A stretch of 64,000 nt of DNA from the NCBI RefSeq assembly GCF_001665875.1, contig NZ_LZTA01000082.1, forward strand, positions 23,880-87,879, in the 5' to 3' direction. This DNA is from Mycobacterium sp. 852002-40037_SCH5390672 (lineage in GTDB: Bacteria > Actinomycetota > Actinomycetes > Mycobacteriales > Mycobacteriaceae). Position numbers and translations under genes: made by a program. Within the stretch, counting starts at the first letter, position 1, and every line of letters starts with the position of its first letter. The notes under the pieces were generated by a model, which worked only from the letters and a program-made list of their open reading frames with translations, was not told the DNA's origin and ran no database searches. Below, piece by piece: positions 60,847-64,000 of the stretch.

Positions 60847-60963
60847 TCAGTCCTCGGCGTGCCGTTCGTAGGCCAATCGCTCGAGTCGCGCTTGCAGCTT
60901 CACCAGGCAGAGTCCGGCGAACGGCGCACCCGCCGAAAAGTAGACCAGCAGCAACGGATTCAT
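60847..60963 (-). CDS. 38-residue membrane-associated small protein
   Basis: A short open frame of 38 residues: hydrophobic N-terminal helix (NPLLLVYFSAGAPFAGLCLV) and a charged C-terminus (ARLERLAYERHAED). Evidence for coding is a good ribosome site (GGGAGG) seven bases before ATG 60963 and the tight join to the next gene (stop one base before the monooxygenase GTG). I do not recognise it. It could be a membrane anchor or partner of the monooxygenase. Confidence 0.6.
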   Translation of the reverse strand: MNPLLLVYFSAGAPFAGLCLVKLQARLERLAYERHAED

Positions 60964-61020
60964 CTCGAACCTCCCACTGCTTACACGCAGGGCGTGGACG
61001 AGAAGTTCACCTGGGAGTAG

Positions 61021-61527
61021 TCAGAAGTCCCCCGCGCCACGGCGCAGCGTCTCGATCGACGACACCAGCGCCTCCGATTCACCCCCCGACATCCCGATGT
61101 CGGCGAATACCTGCTCGTTGAGCGTGACGGTGGCGTCCTCGACCGTCGAGCGGCCGAGGTCGGTGATCTGCACCAGTGTGGTGCGCCCGTCGGTGGGGTG
61201 GGGGATCCGCCGCACCAGCCCGTCGGCCTCCAGCCGGCGGATCGCGTGGGTCACGCTGGTGACGTGGACCTGCAGGCGGTCGGACGCCTTGGTGATCGGC
61301 AGCTCTCCGGTGCGGCTGAACGACAGCAACCGCAACAATTCGAAGCGCGAAAAGCTCAGGTCGTAGGGCCGCAGCGCGGTCTCGACGCGGGCAAGCAGGA
61401 TCTGATGGGCCCGCATCACCGACGTCACGGCGACCATGCCTGGCGCCACGTCACCCCACCCCGCGCGCTCCCAGTTGGCCCTCGCCAGGGCGATCGGGTC
61501 AGGTTTATCGGATCGTGAAGCGGCCAC
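61021..61527 (-). CDS. MarR-family transcriptional regulator
   Basis: Protein of 168 residues with the winged-helix MarR fold: LLARVETALRPYDLSFSRFELLRLLSFSR near residue 44, recognition helix LQVHVTSVTHAIRRLEADGLV near 85, and the wing HPTDGRTTLVQIT. It starts with GTG at 61527, 33 bases after the aminotransferase stop. It lies within the biosynthetic operon and is a likely local repressor that responds to a small molecule. I could not see a convincing operator repeat nearby. Confidence 0.9.
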   Translation of the reverse strand: MAASRSDKPDPIALARANWERAGWGDVAPGMVAVTSVMRAHQILLARVETALRPYDLSFSRFELLRLLSFSRTGELPITKASDRLQVHVTSVTHAIRRLEADGLVRRIPHPTDGRTTLVQITDLGRSTVEDATVTLNEQVFADIGMSGGESEALVSSIETLRRGAGDF

Positions 61528-61560
61528 GCCCTTTTCTTACCGCACTTTGGCGTGATTTCG

Positions 61561-62604
61561 TCAGTTCACGGACTTTGCGGCCGCAGCCAGCACCGCCCTC
61601 GTGGATGCGCGGCTTCCTACGGTGATCCGGGCACCGCCGTCGGCGTAGTAGCGGGCCTTCAGCCTGGCGTGGCCGAATACGTCCTGCCACGGCCGCTCGA
61701 GGGCCGGCAGGTAAACGAAGTTGGCGTGCCCATCGGTGGGGCAAATGCGCATTGCGCGAAGGCGCCGGCACAGGTAATCCCGCTCGCCGGTGATCCGCAG
61801 AATACGTTGCCGCAACTGGTCTTCGGCGTCGTAGGACACCGCCACCGCAACCAAGCTGGTGATGCCTATCCCGAAGGGCAATTGCATCTTCCACAGGATC
61901 GCGGCCAATTCCGGCGAGGCGAACCCGTAGCCGATGCGAAGCCCGGCCAGCCCGTAGGCCTTGGAAAATGTCCGCAACACTACGACATTCGGGAAGTGCC
62001 GGACGAGGTCAGGTCCGTTGACGCGGTGCTGGGGCGCGACGAATTCGATGTAGGCCTCGTCGAGCAGCACGACGGTGTCCTGCGGCACCCGGCGCAGGAA
62101 TCGCTGCACGTCCGCGACGGCTTCCAGCGTGCCGGTCGGATTGTGCGGCCGGCACAGGACGACGACCCTGGCACCGACGGCCGCGTCGGCCATTGCGTCC
62201 AGGTCGTGGTGACCACGCTCGTCAAGCGCAACGGTGACCGGTGTCAGGCGGGCCATCTGCGCGAAGATCGGGTAGCCGTCGAACGTGGGAGAGCTGAACA
62301 CAATCCGATCACCCGGCCGCGTGACCGCGTGCAGGACCTGCATCGCCACCCCGCTGGCCCCCGCTCCCAGCACCACCTGCTTCTCGCTGACGCCGACGTG
62401 TGCGGCCACGAGCGTCCGCATCCGCTCGGGCAGGAATTCGGGATACCGGTTGGCGGCATCGATCGACCGGATCAACGCCGATCGCACCGCCGGCAGCGGC
62501 GGGAACGGGTTTTCATTCAGTGAGAGCGCGAGCGGATCGATCGCATCCGGTAGCGCGCAGAGTATCTCGGCGGTGGCCGAACTCTCCTCTGACAGGGCTA
62601 GCAT
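61561..62604 (-). CDS. HisC-like PLP-dependent aminotransferase
   Basis: Class I/II aminotransferase of 347 residues resembling histidinol-phosphate or aromatic amino-acid aminotransferases: ALSLNENPFPPLPAV (near 27), VVLCRPHNPTG (near 149), LLDEAYIEFVA (near 181), the PLP lysine K215 in RTFSKAYGLAGLRIGYG, and a later RITVGSRA (substrate Arg). ATG at 62604 shares its A with the KAS III stop (TGATG), which fixes the start. It is a poor candidate for the housekeeping hisC because it lies outside any histidine operon and next to secondary-metabolism-type genes. Confidence 0.88.
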   Translation of the reverse strand: MLALSEESSATAEILCALPDAIDPLALSLNENPFPPLPAVRSALIRSIDAANRYPEFLPERMRTLVAAHVGVSEKQVVLGAGASGVAMQVLHAVTRPGDRIVFSSPTFDGYPIFAQMARLTPVTVALDERGHHDLDAMADAAVGARVVVLCRPHNPTGTLEAVADVQRFLRRVPQDTVVLLDEAYIEFVAPQHRVNGPDLVRHFPNVVVLRTFSKAYGLAGLRIGYGFASPELAAILWKMQLPFGIGITSLVAVAVSYDAEDQLRQRILRITGERDYLCRRLRAMRICPTDGHANFVYLPALERPWQDVFGHARLKARYYADGGARITVGSRASTRAVLAAAAKSVN

Positions 62605-63635
62605 CAGCCTCGCCCACCCCAGCGGATCGCCGCCGCGCCGGCGAAGTCGCCGGCGTGCGCGAACGCCGCCATCACCACGATGTCGCCGGCCTTGACCTGA
62701 CCGTCGGATATCGCGCGATCGAGATTGACCGGGATGCCGGCACCGAACAGGTTGCCGCACTCGTCGAAGGTATCGAGGTGTCTGCACTCCGGGACCTCGA
62801 GCGCCTCGCGCCAATTGCGCAGGAACACCCGGTTGGGCTGGTTGGTCACGAGCAGCCCGATGTCCTTGGGCGACAGATTGACTCGATCGCACACGGCGAG
62901 CGCGACTTCGGGAACCTGCCGATTGCCGCGGGCCAGGACCTTCGTGATCTTGGTCTCGGTGAAACCGATGCAACCCTCCCCCGGGCCGGGCTGCCACCAT
63001 TTGCGCGGCGGGTCGATGGCAAGCGTCATGTCACCGGCATATTCGCCGTAGGTGCGGCACTCGATATCGAGGATCGGTGATTTGTCGGACAAGGTCACCA
63101 GCGCCACCGCGGCGCCGTCCCCTGGAACCGAGGACTGGGCCTTGGCCCGCACCCCGGGCTGGTCGAAGATCTGACCCGCGGCGTTCTGGGCGATGGCGAT
63201 CAGCGCGGTCCGTCCCTCTCCCGACGTCAGCAGCTGGCGGGCCACTTTCAGGGCCAATACGAACGCCGCGCAACCACCGTTGTGCAGATCGAGCACCCAG
63301 GACGGGCGCATGCCCAAGCGGTGCGCGACGGCGCCGCCCCCGCCGTAGAACGGCATGTCGGGCATCTGGGCGTGGGTGATGAGCACGTCCACGTCGGCGA
63401 TGACGTCGTGGCCGTGCCGCTCGATGAGGCCCTGTGCGGCTCGCTCCACCATGTCGGTCGCCGTTTCGTCTGGCCCGACGTGGTGGCGGAACTTGGGCGC
63501 GCGGAACATCAGGTTGCTGGCCAGGTCGTCGGATCCGGCGAACTGCGCATAATAATCTGCGCCGATGGGTTCTCCGGGCAGGTAGGTGGAGAGGTCGGTC
63601 AGACTGACGGTGGGCTGGTTCACGGCAGTGCTCAT
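62604..63635 (-). CDS. beta-ketoacyl-ACP synthase III-like protein with altered triad
   Basis: Thiolase-fold protein of 343 residues in the FabH/KAS III superfamily. The nucleophile is Cys122 in DLHNGGCAAFVLAL. At the place of the FabH HQAN motif it reads TNQPNRVF, so the catalytic His appears as Asn265. The later Asn295 of ECGNLFGAG is kept. It may therefore act as an acyltransferase or condense unusual substrates rather than make fatty acids. ATG at 63635 overlaps the upstream stop (ATGA); the GTG at 63644 would add three residues. It is coupled to the aminotransferase downstream. Confidence 0.85.
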   Translation of the reverse strand: MSTAVNQPTVSLTDLSTYLPGEPIGADYYAQFAGSDDLASNLMFRAPKFRHHVGPDETATDMVERAAQGLIERHGHDVIADVDVLITHAQMPDMPFYGGGGAVAHRLGMRPSWVLDLHNGGCAAFVLALKVARQLLTSGEGRTALIAIAQNAAGQIFDQPGVRAKAQSSVPGDGAAVALVTLSDKSPILDIECRTYGEYAGDMTLAIDPPRKWWQPGPGEGCIGFTETKITKVLARGNRQVPEVALAVCDRVNLSPKDIGLLVTNQPNRVFLRNWREALEVPECRHLDTFDECGNLFGAGIPVNLDRAISDGQVKAGDIVVMAAFAHAGDFAGAAAIRWGGRG

Positions 63636-63960
63636 CTCATCCACGCCGGCGTGATCGGCAGGCCGTTACGGTGGCGGTACTCGGCGATCGTCTTGAGGTT
63701 GTTCAGCTCTAGCCCATGACCGGCGCCGAAAATGTCCCAGAAGTCGCCCACCCAGCCCGTGCGCTCCGGCGGAGCTGCCTCGGTGTACGGATTGTGGTCG
63801 TAAAACGGGTGGCGGCAATTGGTCCACAGCACAACGGATCCGGGCTTGTTGAGTACCACCTGCGCGTCGAGGATGCGCATCAGGTAGATCATCCACAGGT
63901 GCTCGCCCTGGTCCCAGGCGCAGTGGTAGTCGACGGTGCGCGCCCCGGCGTGGGCATGCG
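63632..63960 (-). CDS. C-terminal part of an unrecognised protein, cut by the contig end
   Basis: Open frame of about 108 residues with its 5' end missing. The frame is still open at 63960, upstream of the first in-frame ATG at 63892, and reads VDYHCAWDQGEHLWMIYL before that ATG. Aromatic-rich sequence with NCRHPFYDHNPY and GWVGDFWDIFGAGHG follows; the end is LPITPAWMR. I do not recognise the family. Its stop overlaps the KAS III start (ATGA), so it belongs to the same operon. Sequence beyond 63960 is adapter, so the real start cannot be known here. Confidence 0.75.
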
Positions 63961-64000
63961 CTGTCTCTTATACACATCTGACGCTGCCGACGATCGCATA
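63961..64000. other. Illumina Nextera adapter sequence (contaminant)
   Basis: From 63961 the sequence reads CTGTCTCTTATACACATCT, the reverse complement of the 19-bp Tn5 mosaic end used in Nextera kits. It continues to 63993 with the reverse complement of the read-1 primer site. The last seven bases (TCGCATA) fit the start of the reverse complement of a Nextera i5 index (TTATGCGA, S522 as I remember it). It is read-through adapter left on the contig end, not mycobacterial DNA or a transposon insertion. Confidence 0.97.

Noticed and set aside
61561..63000. A 479-residue start for the aminotransferase
   Set aside because: The extra 132 residues are antisense-like shadow of the KAS III gene. ATG at 62604 overlaps the KAS III stop and begins a normal aminotransferase.
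63666..63977. A minus-strand frame crossing the adapter junction
   Set aside because: Its first residues come from adapter sequence, and the rest is out of frame with the real partial gene.
63961..63993. A Tn5-type mosaic end suggesting a transposon insertion
   Set aside because: It is followed by sequencing-primer and index sequence rather than transposon DNA, which marks it as library adapter.

Overview
This window is from a mycobacterium, most likely a slow-growing non-tuberculous species. The DNA is GC-rich, GTG and TTG starts are common, and the gene order from position 160 to about 48,900 follows the M. tuberculosis H37Rv order whiB3 (Rv3416) to rmlC (Rv3465) as I remember it. The window carries WhiB3, a complete ESX-4 locus, EspC-type and WXG100 proteins, tandem cutinases and F420-dependent oxidoreductases. 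All family and H37Rv comparisons are from memory; no database was searched.

Layout. 160-3403 (+): whiB3, then a DUF2231/Rieske protein, a hemerythrin-like protein, a SodC-like lipoprotein that has lost copper ligands, and a small HabB-like membrane protein. 3486-14428 (-): groES-groEL1 with a clear CIRCE operator, then the tightly overlapping alr / hydrolase / tsaE / tsaB / rimI / tsaD operon (tRNA t6A synthesis plus D-alanine supply), then gadB, nnrD and a rhomboid-like gene. 14498-17436 (-): a DUF4436 membrane protein and glmS. 18064-20654 (+): a small unknown gene with a long leader, a dienelactone-hydrolase-like protein, a SnoaL-like protein and an F420 oxidoreductase. 20659-25837 (-): two type VII-associated proteins, glmM, rpsI, rplM, esxT and esxU.

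25882-34965 holds the rest of ESX-4: the Rv3446c-family protein, eccC4, eccD4 (split here by one extra C), mycP4 and eccB4. Three tandem cutinases follow at 35087-37320 (+). 37325-41977 (-) is the infA-rpmJ-rpsM-rpsK-rpsD-rpoA-rplQ-truA operon. 42232-45478 (+) is an unusual two-gene redox signalling pair: a receiver domain fused to a thioredoxin-reductase-like flavoprotein that lacks its CxxC, and a cyclic-nucleotide-domain histidine kinase. Two tandem F420 oxidoreductases, rmlB and rmlC follow.

From 49 kb on, the order no longer matches the Rv3416-Rv3465 block. There is a compositionally atypical acyltransferase; an operon of sigma factor, membrane-tethered Rieske protein, cupredoxin lipoprotein, Tat-type metallophosphoesterase and small membrane protein; a flavoprotein fragment; the valine-degradation genes mmsA-fadE9-mmsB; and, on the minus strand, an apparent biosynthetic operon (partial unknown gene, KAS III-like enzyme, HisC-like aminotransferase, MarR regulator, 38-residue protein, FAD monooxygenase, O-methyltransferase).

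The last 40 bases are not genomic. They are the reverse complement of the Illumina Nextera read-1 transposase adapter, followed by what looks like index sequence. The contig therefore ends artificially at 63960, and the biosynthetic operon is cut there. No tRNA, rRNA, CRISPR array or insertion sequence was recognised.
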